Source: Bacillus salacetis
GTDB lineage: Bacteria > Bacillota > Bacilli > Bacillales > Bacillaceae_B
Reading direction: 5' to 3'
Assembly (NCBI RefSeq): GCF_003581585.1
Contig: NZ_QXIR01000006.1
Span: 1 to 64,000, forward strand
Length of the DNA stretch: 64,000 nucleotides
This document shows positions 1-9,028 of this stretch, piece by piece. A model generated the notes under the pieces. That model was not told where the DNA came from, did no database searches, and saw only the letters and a list, made by a program, of their open reading frames with translations. Position 1 is the first letter of the stretch. Each line of letters starts with the position of its first letter. Position numbers and translations under genes: made by a program.

Positions 1-819
1 ATCGATCGTAACGGTTTTCTGTGCTAAACAGTGGCCTTGGTACTTCTCTTGTTTCAAAATTTTATAAACTGCATCTGACGTCCACGTTTTATTCCCTTTT
101 CCTGTCTTTAATCCGTCTCTTGTTAAGCCTTTTGCAATTCTTGGACACCCTTTACCTTCTAAGAATTCTCGAAAAATACGCCTTACCACCGTTGCTTGTT
201 CTTCGTTAATCACTATTTCTCCATCTTCAGTTGTGTCGTAACCCAGGAAAAACGTGGTCGGCATATGGACTATTCCTTGTTGGAATCTCTTCTGCACTCC
301 CCATTTCGTGTTTTCACTTACGCTACGGCTTTCTTCCTGAGCCATGGAAGATAAAATCGTTAGGAAAAGCTCTGACTTTGAATCTAATGTGTCAATGTTT
401 TCCTTTTCGAAGAAAACGCCCACGGCAGGTCGTAGATTCTTGAGCATCCTTATTCGGGATATGCAATCAAGAGTGTTACGTGCGAAGCGACTGATTGACT
501 TGGTCAAAATATAGTCAATCCGCCCTCCTTCACAGTCTTGAATCATTCTATTAAATTCTGTACGGTTCTTTGTTGAGGTTCCTGATATCCCTTCATCTGC
601 ATACACATCAACCAGAGTCCAAGCAGGGTTTTTACTTACATAATCTTTGTAATGTGCCACTTGGAGGTCATAACTGCTTGCCTGCATTTCTGAGTCAGTG
701 GATACTCGGGCATACACTGCAATCCGTTTCTTTTGTCCACCAGGATTTGCTTCCGTTCGGCCCGTTCTAGCTTTTGCAGGAATTATCCGAACCCTTGATG
801 AACTTTGATGGCTACTCAT
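1..819 (-). CDS. Serine recombinase (second of tandem pair), 3' part outside window
   Basis: Large serine recombinase, cutting and rejoining DNA through a serine-DNA bond; probably acts in prophage integration or excision. The 273 codons visible show the resolvase catalytic domain with the YARVS motif (catalytic Ser about residue 40), the arginine-containing SRFARN segment, and the start of the recombinase domain. The frame is still open at base 1, so the C-terminal zinc ribbon and DNA-binding part lie outside the window. The ATG at 819 sits 6 bases after the stop of the upstream recombinase, and its AGGAG overlaps that stop, so the two are surely co-transcribed and translationally coupled. 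No frameshift is seen in the visible part. It differs clearly in sequence from its neighbour, so it is not a recent duplicate. Confidence 0.93.
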   Translation of the reverse strand, partial: MSSHQSSSRVRIIPAKARTGRTEANPGGQKKRIAVYARVSTDSEMQASSYDLQVAHYKDYVSKNPAWTLVDVYADEGISGTSTKNRTEFNRMIQDCEGGRIDYILTKSISRFARNTLDCISRIRMLKNLRPAVGVFFEKENIDTLDSKSELFLTILSSMAQEESRSVSENTKWGVQKRFQQGIVHMPTTFFLGYDTTEDGEIVINEEQATVVRRIFREFLEGKGCPRIAKGLTRDGLKTGKGNKTWTSDAVYKILKQEKYQGHCLAQKTVTID

Positions 820-825
820 TTTTTC

Positions 826-2427
826 CTACTCCTTTCTTAAATCAACTATCGTTTCCTTATCGTCAATCCAATGCATACAAAAGGACATTGGTGTTATCGC
901 TTTTACACGTACTACCCATGCCCGTAAGAATGAAATATTTTGAAGTTCTTTTTGTAATTGTTTAGATGGATCCCTTACTGCATCTAGTTCCTTGAGCTTT
1001 GTATTGGCTTCTTCTCTAAAAGCAAAATCTTGATCCAGAAGCTCCCACCAATCCTCTCTTATCTTTAGTTCTTTTTCAACAGATGCTCTTTTCGATGCCA
1101 GCTCCTCAAGTTTCTCATCTGTACTATCCGCTTCAGACCCATTGGCATTAATAAGTGCAATATTCTCTTCTAATAAAATTTGTTCTAAATCCAAGCGAAG
1201 TCTGTTGTAAGAAAAGTCCCTTGCAGCAACAGCTCTTGTAAGATCCTTTTTCATTCTGTCCATGTCGTAAATTAACCGTGCCATCCGGTATCGTTCGAGA
1301 AAAGCATCTTGCATGGCTTCCCTAATCACCTCTTCCTTAATGCTTCCCATGGTACAGAGCTCTTTGCTTCTTACGTTATTCTCACAGCGCCATCTAACAA
1401 CCCCTTTGCAAATGAATCGATGTAAATTTCCTCCGCATTTCCCACATTGAATCCGGCTGGAAAGCGGGTAGCGATTTACCTTTTTATTTTTATTTGGCTT
1501 TTTACGCCTCTCTAGTTCTCGCTGGACTGCTTCAAATGTTTCTCGGTTCACAATCGGTTCATGGTGGTTCTCGATAAAATACTGATTTCGTTCTCCATTA
1601 TTGGCCACTCTCTTATGCGAAAGGTAATTTTCTGTATAGTATTTCTGGCAAATGACATCTCCGGTGTAGTCCCGATTGAGTAATATCAATCGAACTGTGG
1701 CGGAAGACCAGTCTGTTCGTCCGTTAATTTTCTTATATTTCTTTTTTATGAATTGCTTAGCAATTTGAGCAGGTGTCTTTCCATCCAATGCTTCTTCAAA
1801 TGCTTCTCGAACAATGTGCGCTTCTTCTTCTATGATGATCCATTCTTTCTTTTCGTTCTTTTGGTAGCCCAGCTTTCTAACAAAGACTGGTTCACCTCTT
1901 TCATACCGCTTTTCTAATGCCCAGTTGATATTCTCTGAAATACTTCGACTTTCTTCCTGGGCTGTCGCAGATAACATGGTGAGAATAAACTCACTTGCCA
2001 TATCGCCTGTATCAATATTTTCTTTGTCAAAAATAATCCGAACACCCAACTCAGTCAGTTCTCGAATCGTGTTAATGGCGTCAAGTACATTTCTCGCAAA
2101 TCTGGACACTGACTTGCAAAGGATAATATCAATTTTCTTTTCATAAGCGTGTCGAATCATTCGATTAAAGCCTGGTCGCTTCGCCATCGAAGTCCCAGAC
2201 CTTCCTTGGTCTGTATAAATGTCAACCATCTTCCAACCCGGTGTGGAGCGAATTAATTGAGTGTAATGTGTCTTTTGGTTATCAAAAGATCCTTCTTGTT
2301 CATCTAAGAGGCTGCTGACTCGTACATATGCAGCCACTCTTAATTTCTTAGGTTGTTCTGCTGGTGGATCCATTAATGAAAGGCCACCTGCACTTTGCCC
2401 AAATGAACCAAACAATGCTTCTGCCAT
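826..2427 (-). CDS. Large serine recombinase (prophage integrase candidate)
   Basis: 533-residue site-specific recombinase, the probable prophage integrase. An N-terminal resolvase domain carries YVRVSS (catalytic Ser about 38) and SRFARN. A recombinase domain follows around residues 190-310, then a zinc ribbon (CGKCGG near 330 with a second Cys pair in RCENN..ELC) and a coiled-coil region near 380-480, the usual order in this family. The start is the ATG at 2427 because AAAGGAGG lies 7 bases upstream; the in-frame TTG at 2445 would overlap that site. The gene lies after the lysis genes at the far end of the late transcript and has its own promoter-like sequence at 2551-2586. It may need the adjacent second recombinase or a directionality factor; neither role can be shown here. 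Confidence 0.95.
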   Translation of the reverse strand: MAEALFGSFGQSAGGLSLMDPPAEQPKKLRVAAYVRVSSLLDEQEGSFDNQKTHYTQLIRSTPGWKMVDIYTDQGRSGTSMAKRPGFNRMIRHAYEKKIDIILCKSVSRFARNVLDAINTIRELTELGVRIIFDKENIDTGDMASEFILTMLSATAQEESRSISENINWALEKRYERGEPVFVRKLGYQKNEKKEWIIIEEEAHIVREAFEEALDGKTPAQIAKQFIKKKYKKINGRTDWSSATVRLILLNRDYTGDVICQKYYTENYLSHKRVANNGERNQYFIENHHEPIVNRETFEAVQRELERRKKPNKNKKVNRYPLSSRIQCGKCGGNLHRFICKGVVRWRCENNVRSKELCTMGSIKEEVIREAMQDAFLERYRMARLIYDMDRMKKDLTRAVAARDFSYNRLRLDLEQILLEENIALINANGSEADSTDEKLEELASKRASVEKELKIREDWWELLDQDFAFREEANTKLKELDAVRDPSKQLQKELQNISFLRAWVVRVKAITPMSFCMHWIDDKETIVDLRKE

Positions 2428-2550
2428 GTTTTTGCCTCCTTTCAAATTTTAGCCCTATTTCTTAACACCTGGCTTCTTCTATTCAACCTGGCTCCCCAAA
2501 AAGAAACTGCTGAATCCGCTTTGCATCAAGGTTCATCAGCTTTTTTGGTT

Positions 2551-2586
2551 ATTGTATATATCACTTAATTCCATCCTAATAGCAAG
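2551..2586 (-). promoter_or_regulatory. Promoter-like element, copy 1 of 3 in the prophage
   Basis: On the minus strand ACTTGCTATT is followed after 12 bases by AAGTGATATATA. The same two blocks at the same spacing recur at 17697-17728 and 18948-18980. The -35-like TTGCTA lies at 2580-2585. It sits between the lysis-module terminator and the recombinase pair, about 120 bases upstream of the first recombinase ATG. The -10 match to the sigma-A consensus is weak, so a phage-encoded factor may take part; that is inference. Confidence 0.6.
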
Positions 2587-2616
2587 TAATTAAATGGATA
2601 AAAAGCAGAAAAAAGA

Positions 2617-2640
2617 GCTGATATCCTGAGAATTATCAGC
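2617..2640 (-). terminator. Terminator after the lysis genes
   Basis: On the minus strand GCTGATA pairs with TATCAGC across a 10-base loop and is followed by CTCTTTTTTCTG, a rho-independent terminator. It begins 16 bases past the amidase stop and separates the late structural/lysis transcript from the recombinase operon. Confidence 0.8.
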
Positions 2641-2655
2641 CCTTGTAATCCCGCT

Positions 2656-3639
2656 TTAACCCTTCTTAATAAAGCCATCAAACCCAGCTTTCTTTATTTT
2701 TCCTAGTAATACTTCAGCATTTTTCTTATTTGAAAATGCGCCAACTTGCACTCGATATAAAGCCTTTCCATCAGGAGGCTTTTTGGTTGGACTAGAAGAT
2801 TTCAATACAATCAAGGAACCTGTCTCGATCCAGCTCATAATCCCTGCCGATTCTTTTCCTGTCTTCTTATCTACTTTTTTGCCAAGCAACACACATTGTC
2901 TTCCGCCTTTTACGACTGCCTTTCCACTGGATACAATCTGTGTAACTTTATGATGAGAGCCTGTCTTTACCCATTCTGGAATCGCAGCCCCACCAGGATA
3001 ATACCTAAGAGCAGAATCTTTTATAGCAACCACATCGCCTACCTGAATACCCGGCGCTCCTGCTGCATGACTATTTTCTTTATTTAATGCTGCTCTAACT
3101 GCAGCTCTAAAGGAATTCATACTTTCACCATGCTTCGGAAACCAATGCATCACATCTGCATGACTACTTGCAATTCTTTTGTTGGCTCCTTCAGAGTGGC
3201 AAATGATATCCTCTTCTGTTAAATCATATTTTCGGCACAACATCACACAAAGTTCCACTGCATTCTGCCAAGCCTTTCTAAAGTAAGCTTCATTCTTTGA
3301 AACGTTATAGCCAACCATCGTAGATCCTTTCCCATAAGAAAAACCACCCGGCTCACAAATCTCAAATCCAATATGGGTGTTATTAGCCGCTCCACCAGCA
3401 TGCCAACCACGGTGATTCCAAGGTAAGTACTGCCACACCCCTTTATCATCAACAAAAGCATGAACAGCAACCTGTCGATTGGTTTCACCCGCTTTGTAGG
3501 ATTTATTCCAACGACTAAACCAATCGGCAGCCATGACACCCGGTGTTGCAGTGGAATGGACCATAATCCCTTTAGGATTAATCTTCCTTCCAGCAGTAAA
3601 ACAATCATTTCTGGTCATATACTTAACGTTTAGTTCCAT
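2656..3639 (-). CDS. Phage endolysin: N-acetylmuramoyl-L-alanine amidase with SPOR-like C-terminus
   Basis: Peptidoglycan-degrading lysis enzyme of 327 residues. The Amidase_2 fold is recognised by the zinc-ligand histidines (His28 in MVHSTATPG, later His in ICHSEGANK and SSHADVMHW) and the HRGWHAGG segment. Residues about 205-280 form an SH3-like wall-binding region; the last 35 residues (YRVQVGAFSNKKNAE) match the SPOR pattern, a peptidoglycan-binding domain. The ATG at 3639 is chosen because AGGGAG stands 9 bases before it; upstream ATGs are too close or lack a site. The start overlaps the holin stop by 17 bases, giving the usual holin-endolysin pair. There is no signal peptide, as expected for holin-dependent release. 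Confidence 0.95.
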   Translation of the reverse strand: MELNVKYMTRNDCFTAGRKINPKGIMVHSTATPGVMAADWFSRWNKSYKAGETNRQVAVHAFVDDKGVWQYLPWNHRGWHAGGAANNTHIGFEICEPGGFSYGKGSTMVGYNVSKNEAYFRKAWQNAVELCVMLCRKYDLTEEDIICHSEGANKRIASSHADVMHWFPKHGESMNSFRAAVRAALNKENSHAAGAPGIQVGDVVAIKDSALRYYPGGAAIPEWVKTGSHHKVTQIVSSGKAVVKGGRQCVLLGKKVDKKTGKESAGIMSWIETGSLIVLKSSSPTKKPPDGKALYRVQVGAFSNKKNAEVLLGKIKKAGFDGFIKKG

Positions 3640-4057
3640 TCTCATCTTCTCCCTTCGATTTTCCATGCAACTGAGCTAAAACATCTTTCAGTTTTTGTGG
3701 TACCGGAAGTCCAATTCTTGTGGAATTTTCTATAATGCTAATTCCTTCATTGGAAAGATAAAAAAAGATGACGGCTGTGCGGATGACACTTCCCTCACCA
3801 ATCAGTCGGCTGTCAATGATATGAGCAATCCCGACAAGTATAAAAATAAGGATCTTCTTGAAAATCCCTCGTGCACCAATTTCACTTGAAAGCTCTTTAT
3901 TGATGATCGCCACCATAATGCCGGTAATGTAATCCACAATGACAAAAATAATGAGAGCATATAAAAATCCATCAAGTCCCCCAAGGAACCAGCCCAACCA
4001 ACCGCCCAATGCAGCAATTACTGTTTGTACAACTATCCAAAACTCTTTTATTGCCAT
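3623..4057 (-). CDS. Phage holin (phi29/Cph1 type)
   Basis: 144-residue membrane protein that forms lesions in the cytoplasmic membrane so the amidase can reach the wall. It has two or three hydrophobic helices (about residues 8-27, 29-52 and 65-85) and a charged C-terminal tail, typical of the Phage_holin_4 family. The start at 4057 has AGGGGAG 4 bases upstream. It sits directly before the endolysin and overlaps it. Confidence 0.92.
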   Translation of the reverse strand: MAIKEFWIVVQTVIAALGGWLGWFLGGLDGFLYALIIFVIVDYITGIMVAIINKELSSEIGARGIFKKILIFILVGIAHIIDSRLIGEGSVIRTAVIFFYLSNEGISIIENSTRIGLPVPQKLKDVLAQLHGKSKGEDENGTKR

Positions 4058-4100
4058 GTTTCTCCCCTCGCTCTCCAACCTGTTTTAATCTATATAAAAA

Positions 4101-4131
4101 GACGCCTGTGACAAGATAGCCACAAAGCGCC
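4101..4131 (-). terminator. Possible internal terminator between tail and lysis genes
   Basis: An imperfect GC-rich hairpin (GGCGC...GCGTC with a bulge) followed on the minus strand by CTTTTTATATAG. It could trim or attenuate transcription between the tail-tip gene and the holin. The stem is interrupted, so the call is tentative. Confidence 0.45.
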
Positions 4132-4145
4132 TGTATTTTCATTAT

Positions 4146-5204
4146 TTAATAGGGTGCATAATACACATAACCACTAGCTTTCACATAAAAACCGTCACCC
4201 GGTACATAGATAGCCCCGCCAAATGTATCTGAATTAGTTGTTGTGAATCCCGGCTGTTCGACTCCTTCCCAAGTTAGGCCATCAGCTGAGACATACAGCA
4301 TACTCTCATTAAATAAAGCATATTTTCCCCAATCTTCCATCCAGATGATATTTTCTGGATTTGGGATGTTATTATTGGCGAGATCTCCGACATGAGATAA
4401 ATTGGTTTCTGTAAGCTTGGTCGCACTGTCATTCATCACACACAGGTTCACATGAAAGATTCCACTAACATAGCGATATTTCATTACAAAGAGTTTGTCG
4501 TGAACCGAACGGACATACATATAATATGTATTTAAATCCTCTGGAATCGTTGTGGACCAAGAACCAGGGCTTGAGGTGCTTGCTGCCGCAATAGAACGAT
4601 CTCCACCTACAACTCCAACGAATCTTCCTTTATGAGTGGTCATGTAACTAAAAATAGGAACCGATGAACCATCTGCTCCTACCAATGTCCAAGCCGTTCT
4701 TTCTGTTAACGAATCAAAACTGTAATACACCGGCGACTTATAGTACCACCAGCTAACGACTCCAGAACCAATACTAGAATCATAGGCCCCTGTGGTCATG
4801 GAGTTTTGTGCCCCTTGGCAGTACCCAGCGTTATGCCAAGTGATGCCATCAAAAGAAGCAATGATATTAGCTAGCCCTACAATTTTTGCTAAAAACACCC
4901 CATCACCAGCATACAAAATTTCCGGTTGGCCGTAGCTCCACCAAGGAACATCGACTACTGTCCATTCCCCAGTACTTTTATTGAAATAAGACATATACGG
5001 TGTTTTGGCATAATACACTGCAACTTGTGCATTTCCATTATCGTACACATTAATTTGCCTTTCACTTCCATACTGAGTGTATCCAAAATCATTATAATAT
5101 TTTCTTTGCCAGCTTAAAGTGGGGATGGGAAGAATGAGTTCACCTCTGCCACCAAAAGCGGCCCAAATCGCTAATGTATTGTTAAAATTCCTGTGATAAC
5201 TCAT
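4146..5204 (-). CDS. Putative tail-tip or receptor-binding protein with Asp-box-like repeats
   Basis: 352 residues, unusually rich in Tyr, Trp, Ser and Gly. It contains repeats of S/F-x-D-G-x-T-W type (FDGITWHNAG near residue 120, SADGLTWEGV near 310), like Asp-box/BNR loops of beta-propellers. I do not recognise a named family. Its place, immediately after the tail-associated protein (ATGA overlap at 5201-5204) and before the holin, is where siphoviruses encode baseplate or receptor-binding proteins. A glycan-binding propeller is the natural reading, but no catalytic residues of a sialidase are evident and enzyme activity is not claimed. Confidence 0.7.
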   Translation of the reverse strand: MSYHRNFNNTLAIWAAFGGRGELILPIPTLSWQRKYYNDFGYTQYGSERQINVYDNGNAQVAVYYAKTPYMSYFNKSTGEWTVVDVPWWSYGQPEILYAGDGVFLAKIVGLANIIASFDGITWHNAGYCQGAQNSMTTGAYDSSIGSGVVSWWYYKSPVYYSFDSLTERTAWTLVGADGSSVPIFSYMTTHKGRFVGVVGGDRSIAAASTSSPGSWSTTIPEDLNTYYMYVRSVHDKLFVMKYRYVSGIFHVNLCVMNDSATKLTETNLSHVGDLANNNIPNPENIIWMEDWGKYALFNESMLYVSADGLTWEGVEQPGFTTTNSDTFGGAIYVPGDGFYVKASGYVYYAPY

Positions 5205-6361
5205 CCTTCCACCACCTTTTCAATTCCCGTAATTCTGCCGCTGCTATCTGTTGAATAGTTGTAACTTGCCGTCTCTCCATCAGCATAGACGATGTCAAAC
5301 CTCGCAGCATCCACTGTCAAAGTCGATACTTCTTTTAACAACAACTCTGAAAAAATATCTTGCAAAGTAATGCTTGTAATTCGACCATTACTATCAGATG
5401 TATAACTATAATCAGCAAAATATTGATGGGTATCCCCTTTTTCAACTTCATAGGTTACATGAATCATGGTTTCATCAATCGTCAAATTCTTTACTATTGT
5501 ATAAGAAACGCCAAGCTGATCCATTTGGTACTGCAGTCCATTCACAGAACTACCCACATCATTTAGCGAGCTTTCCACCTTATTCATTGAGTTTTCAATG
5601 CGGTAGAAGGTATCCGAAATACTTGGTTTATACCTTCCTACTTCCACTCGAATGTCATAGCGATAAAATGGATTGTACTCCAAAGATATAATCCTTGTTT
5701 TCACATCAATACCGAGTGGTTTGAACACAATATGCACATTATCTCCCACTGCTAAATTCAATAGTTTAAAGAAAGAGATATTGTACGAAGAGGCATTTTC
5801 CCTTGAGTCATGGGAAACAGATACATCGGTGACGTTTTTCGAACCCATCACTTCCTGATACTCGCTACTTCCTCGATGCTGTCGAATATTAATTAAATAG
5901 CCATTGTATTCAATTTCGCCACCCAAGATGGCAATGTACTGCATGAGAGATGCCCTTCTGGTTACTTCCTGATTGATTTTCATGGTACAGCTTTCGGTAA
6001 AATCAATCGTTCCTGCTGAAAAAGGAGTCCCTGATAATAGCTGATTCAATCCAACTGCAGGATCCCCCGTAAAATCAAAAGCATCTATATTAAAAATCTC
6101 ATCATTTAAAATGTAAGATACATGCTCACAAGTCACAGAACAGACTGGCAAACTACCTTGTAATGACTTCGTAATCTGCACGATCTCAAAATACTGATCA
6201 TTTAACTTGGCCAGCTGTTTCGTTTTTAAAGCAAGGGCAGACTTGGCTAGAACGGTAAACGACAGCGTGAATTCTCCTTCTAGTGTTTCCCTTACATTCG
6301 ATGACATCACTTTTCGGATAGTCTGTATTAATGTACTTCCTGCAAAGATTTCAATCACCAA
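5201..6361 (-). CDS. Tail-associated minor structural protein (Tal/prophage endopeptidase tail type)
   Basis: 386 residues. The N-terminal 250 or so residues resemble the phage minor structural/tail-hub proteins that cap the tail tube (gp27-like hub fold). It follows the tape measure gene and precedes the tail-tip protein, the standard order. A TTG at 6361 and a GTG at 6358 compete as start; AGGAGG lies 5 and 8 bases before them, so the GTG is slightly better spaced. No clear peptidase motif is visible, so a structural hub role is more likely than enzymatic. A distal-tail (Dit) gene is not evident between this gene and the tape measure. Confidence 0.8.
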   Translation of the reverse strand: MVIEIFAGSTLIQTIRKVMSSNVRETLEGEFTLSFTVLAKSALALKTKQLAKLNDQYFEIVQITKSLQGSLPVCSVTCEHVSYILNDEIFNIDAFDFTGDPAVGLNQLLSGTPFSAGTIDFTESCTMKINQEVTRRASLMQYIAILGGEIEYNGYLINIRQHRGSSEYQEVMGSKNVTDVSVSHDSRENASSYNISFFKLLNLAVGDNVHIVFKPLGIDVKTRIISLEYNPFYRYDIRVEVGRYKPSISDTFYRIENSMNKVESSLNDVGSSVNGLQYQMDQLGVSYTIVKNLTIDETMIHVTYEVEKGDTHQYFADYSYTSDSNGRITSITLQDIFSELLLKEVSTLTVDAARFDIVYADGETASYNYSTDSSGRITGIEKVVEG

Positions 6362-6373
6362 TCTGCCCTCCTT

Positions 6374-8974
6374 TTATGAACCAGCAACTCCTAGGTTTCT
6401 AACGGTCACTGTATTTTGGTTCCACTGAAGCTGGGCTATGACCCTAGTTAATACATTCCCGTCAATCGTTAGCGGAATCGTGACATCAAAAGATGCACCG
6501 CTCTTTCCACCTTCAACTCCAGTGACTACGCTATCCATATTTAAATCAAAATCGGTAGGAATAGCGCCTTCCATTTCCTTTTCAACATTGCCCATGGCAT
6601 CAGAGAATCCTACACCAATCCCTTCACCCATGTTCTCCCCGATACCGGCAAACACTTTCGAAGGAGAGCGGATTCCGAGAACCCCTTTTACACTGCTAAC
6701 AATTCCACCTACAAAATTACTAACCTTACTTTTGATCCATCCAATCATGGAAGAAATCCCGTTCCAAAGCCCACGAACGATATTCACCCCAATTTCTCCA
6801 ATGGAGAGTGCCGCTTTGCCAATTCCAACTATGATTGCAGAAACAATCTGTGGTAACTGGCCTACAAGTTGAGGAATCGCTCTGATTAGCCCCGCTGCCA
6901 ATTGAATGATTAAGGTAATTCCCATCTCGATTATTTTTGGTAGATTTCCAGTTATAAAATTAATGATGGATGTAATAATTGCGGGCAGTGCTTCGATTAA
7001 TCGAGGTAAAGCATTGATAATTCCTACAGCCAAACCTTCAATAATTTTAAAAGCTGCCTCCAAAACCATGTCGAGATTGTTTATGATCGTCTCAACAATT
7101 AATAGAATCGCTGATACAATGGATGGAATAAGGTTAGGTAAAGCTTCACCAATACCAGTCGCTAGTGTCACAATCATTGTTAAAGCCGCTTCGACTAAGG
7201 CGGGAAGATTGGCAATGATTCCGCCTACCAAACTAAGAACCAGGTAGAGTGCTCCTTCTGTGATTTGAGGTAGAGCCTCAATAAGCCCCTGAAGTAGAGT
7301 CGTCACAATTTGCATAGCAGAATCAATAATCATTGGGAGGTTTTCTACGATCGCACCAACAAGTGACATAATGATTTGAAGCCCTAACGTAACGAATTGA
7401 GGCAACTGCTCTGTAATTAGTTCTGTGATACCAGCAACAGTCTCGCCGATCACTTCTGCAATTTTTTCAAAATCCCCGTCCGCTTCATTAATCCCATTCG
7501 ATAAACCGGAAAATAAGTCTGTGATACCACCAGACACTTCACTTACTGCAGGCAAGAACACACCTTGCAACGAACGTTTAACCCCTTCAATCCCATCAGT
7601 CAGGTTATCGTATTTTACTTCCGTTATTTGAGATAAAGCATCCCCGCTTGCAACGGTACTATCTTTTATTCCAGCAAGAACCGGTAATACACTAGCTTCC
7701 AAATCCTCAAACTGTGTACCAAATAACTGTACACCTATCGTATTTTTAAGAAGCGGATCCTCTACCTCCTGCAACTTTTGAATAACACTGAAAAAAGCTT
7801 CATTGGCTGTTTCGCCACCTTGGGCAAACTTATTCATCATTTCTTCTGCATTAAGACCCAAAGCGGTGAAAGCTTCTATGCTTGTATTGCTGCCGTCTTT
7901 TGCTCGAATGTTGAATTCCTTAACGGCATCCCCAACCTTATCAATACTAAATGCTCCGCTTTCTGCACCTGCTATTAAACTAGCGATAAACTCATCTGCA
8001 CTGAGGCCAAGGGAAGCATATTGAACAGAGTATTCATTAAGTGTATCTAATAAATCTCCATTCTGGTCTGCTCCATTTTGTGCACCAGTTGCAATGATGT
8101 TATAAGCTTCATCTGCGGAAATACCGAAGTTTTTCATAAGGGCACTTGCTGCTCTTGTAGACTCCTGCATATCCATTCCAAAAGTGTCCCTTAAAGCAAA
8201 ACCGGACTCAGTGGCTTTTTCTAGTTCTTCGCCCATGAGTCCAGTCATTTTTTGCACTTCTGAAATTCCTGTTGCTACATCTTCTAAGCTGTCGCCAAAA
8301 TTATGCTTGTACACATTTTGAGCAACCTCACCTAGTTCCTCGAGTTCAGCACCTGTTGCACCAGTGGAGGCAGAAATCTGATTGACAGCCATATTGTATT
8401 CATCGCCAAGTTTAATCAGGCTGGCCCCTGTAGCCACTGCAGCGGTTCCAATGGCGGCTACTGCTGCACCGATGGTTGCTCCGATTCCTTTTAAGACACC
8501 ACCCAATTTTTCAAAGCGACCAGAGGCATCTTCAGTCTGATCCGCTGCATTCTGTACTTCATCAGCAAACTCCTCGACTTCTCCCTCAGCATCATTGAAT
8601 CCTTCATTCAAATCTTGAATGGCTTGATTGTTATTATCAAGTTCCCGCTCCATCTTCATCAGTTCAGACTTGGCGTTATTCAACTGAATTTGCCAATTTT
8701 GCGTTCGTCTGTCGGTTTCTCCAAATGATTCAGCAGCATTTCTAAGGGCAGCTTCTAATGTACTGATTTTATCCTTTTGAGCATCTACCGACTTGGTGAG
8801 CACTCCATTTCTTGCTGTTAGGGCTTCAATCGATTGATCCTGTCGATCAAATTGGGCAGTAACGAGTTTCATTTCACTGCCTAACACCTTGAAATTTCGA
8901 TTAATATCTCTCAAGGCATTTTTGAAATCCTTTTCGCCTTCCACACCGATTCGAAGTCCAAAGTTATCAGCCAC
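6374..8974 (-). CDS. Tape measure protein
   Basis: 866-residue protein that sets tail length and is injected with the DNA. The N-terminal 140 residues are predicted coiled coil; a TP901-type tape measure core (GATGAELEELGEVAQNVY region and FGMDMQESTRAASALM) follows at about 200-350. A long hydrophobic repeat region at about 530-740 has recurring IVxxLxxGIxxALPxLIxA-like units of roughly 25-40 residues. The start is a GTG with GGGAGGTG nearby. It lies directly after the tail assembly chaperone region, as expected. With the family rule of about 0.15 nm per residue the tail would be near 130 nm; that is an estimate. Confidence 0.95.
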   Translation of the reverse strand: MADNFGLRIGVEGEKDFKNALRDINRNFKVLGSEMKLVTAQFDRQDQSIEALTARNGVLTKSVDAQKDKISTLEAALRNAAESFGETDRRTQNWQIQLNNAKSELMKMERELDNNNQAIQDLNEGFNDAEGEVEEFADEVQNAADQTEDASGRFEKLGGVLKGIGATIGAAVAAIGTAAVATGASLIKLGDEYNMAVNQISASTGATGAELEELGEVAQNVYKHNFGDSLEDVATGISEVQKMTGLMGEELEKATESGFALRDTFGMDMQESTRAASALMKNFGISADEAYNIIATGAQNGADQNGDLLDTLNEYSVQYASLGLSADEFIASLIAGAESGAFSIDKVGDAVKEFNIRAKDGSNTSIEAFTALGLNAEEMMNKFAQGGETANEAFFSVIQKLQEVEDPLLKNTIGVQLFGTQFEDLEASVLPVLAGIKDSTVASGDALSQITEVKYDNLTDGIEGVKRSLQGVFLPAVSEVSGGITDLFSGLSNGINEADGDFEKIAEVIGETVAGITELITEQLPQFVTLGLQIIMSLVGAIVENLPMIIDSAMQIVTTLLQGLIEALPQITEGALYLVLSLVGGIIANLPALVEAALTMIVTLATGIGEALPNLIPSIVSAILLIVETIINNLDMVLEAAFKIIEGLAVGIINALPRLIEALPAIITSIINFITGNLPKIIEMGITLIIQLAAGLIRAIPQLVGQLPQIVSAIIVGIGKAALSIGEIGVNIVRGLWNGISSMIGWIKSKVSNFVGGIVSSVKGVLGIRSPSKVFAGIGENMGEGIGVGFSDAMGNVEKEMEGAIPTDFDLNMDSVVTGVEGGKSGASFDVTIPLTIDGNVLTRVIAQLQWNQNTVTVRNLGVAGS

Positions 8975-9028
8975 GACTCCACCTCCCCTCTATTTGTGCA
9001 TAAAAAAATACACCCATTTTTGAGCGCA

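Noticed and set aside
1-819. Recombinase pseudogene
   Set aside because: The frame is uninterrupted from a good start to the window edge with all catalytic motifs; it simply leaves the window.
3243-3608. 121-codon minus-strand frame inside the endolysin gene
   Set aside because: Same strand but another frame; the endolysin frame has all the catalytic motifs and this one has none.
6438-7247. Plus-strand frames of 113-144 codons within the tape measure gene
   Set aside because: They are antisense shadows of a clear tape measure gene, with Ser/Pro/Ile-rich translation typical of such shadows.
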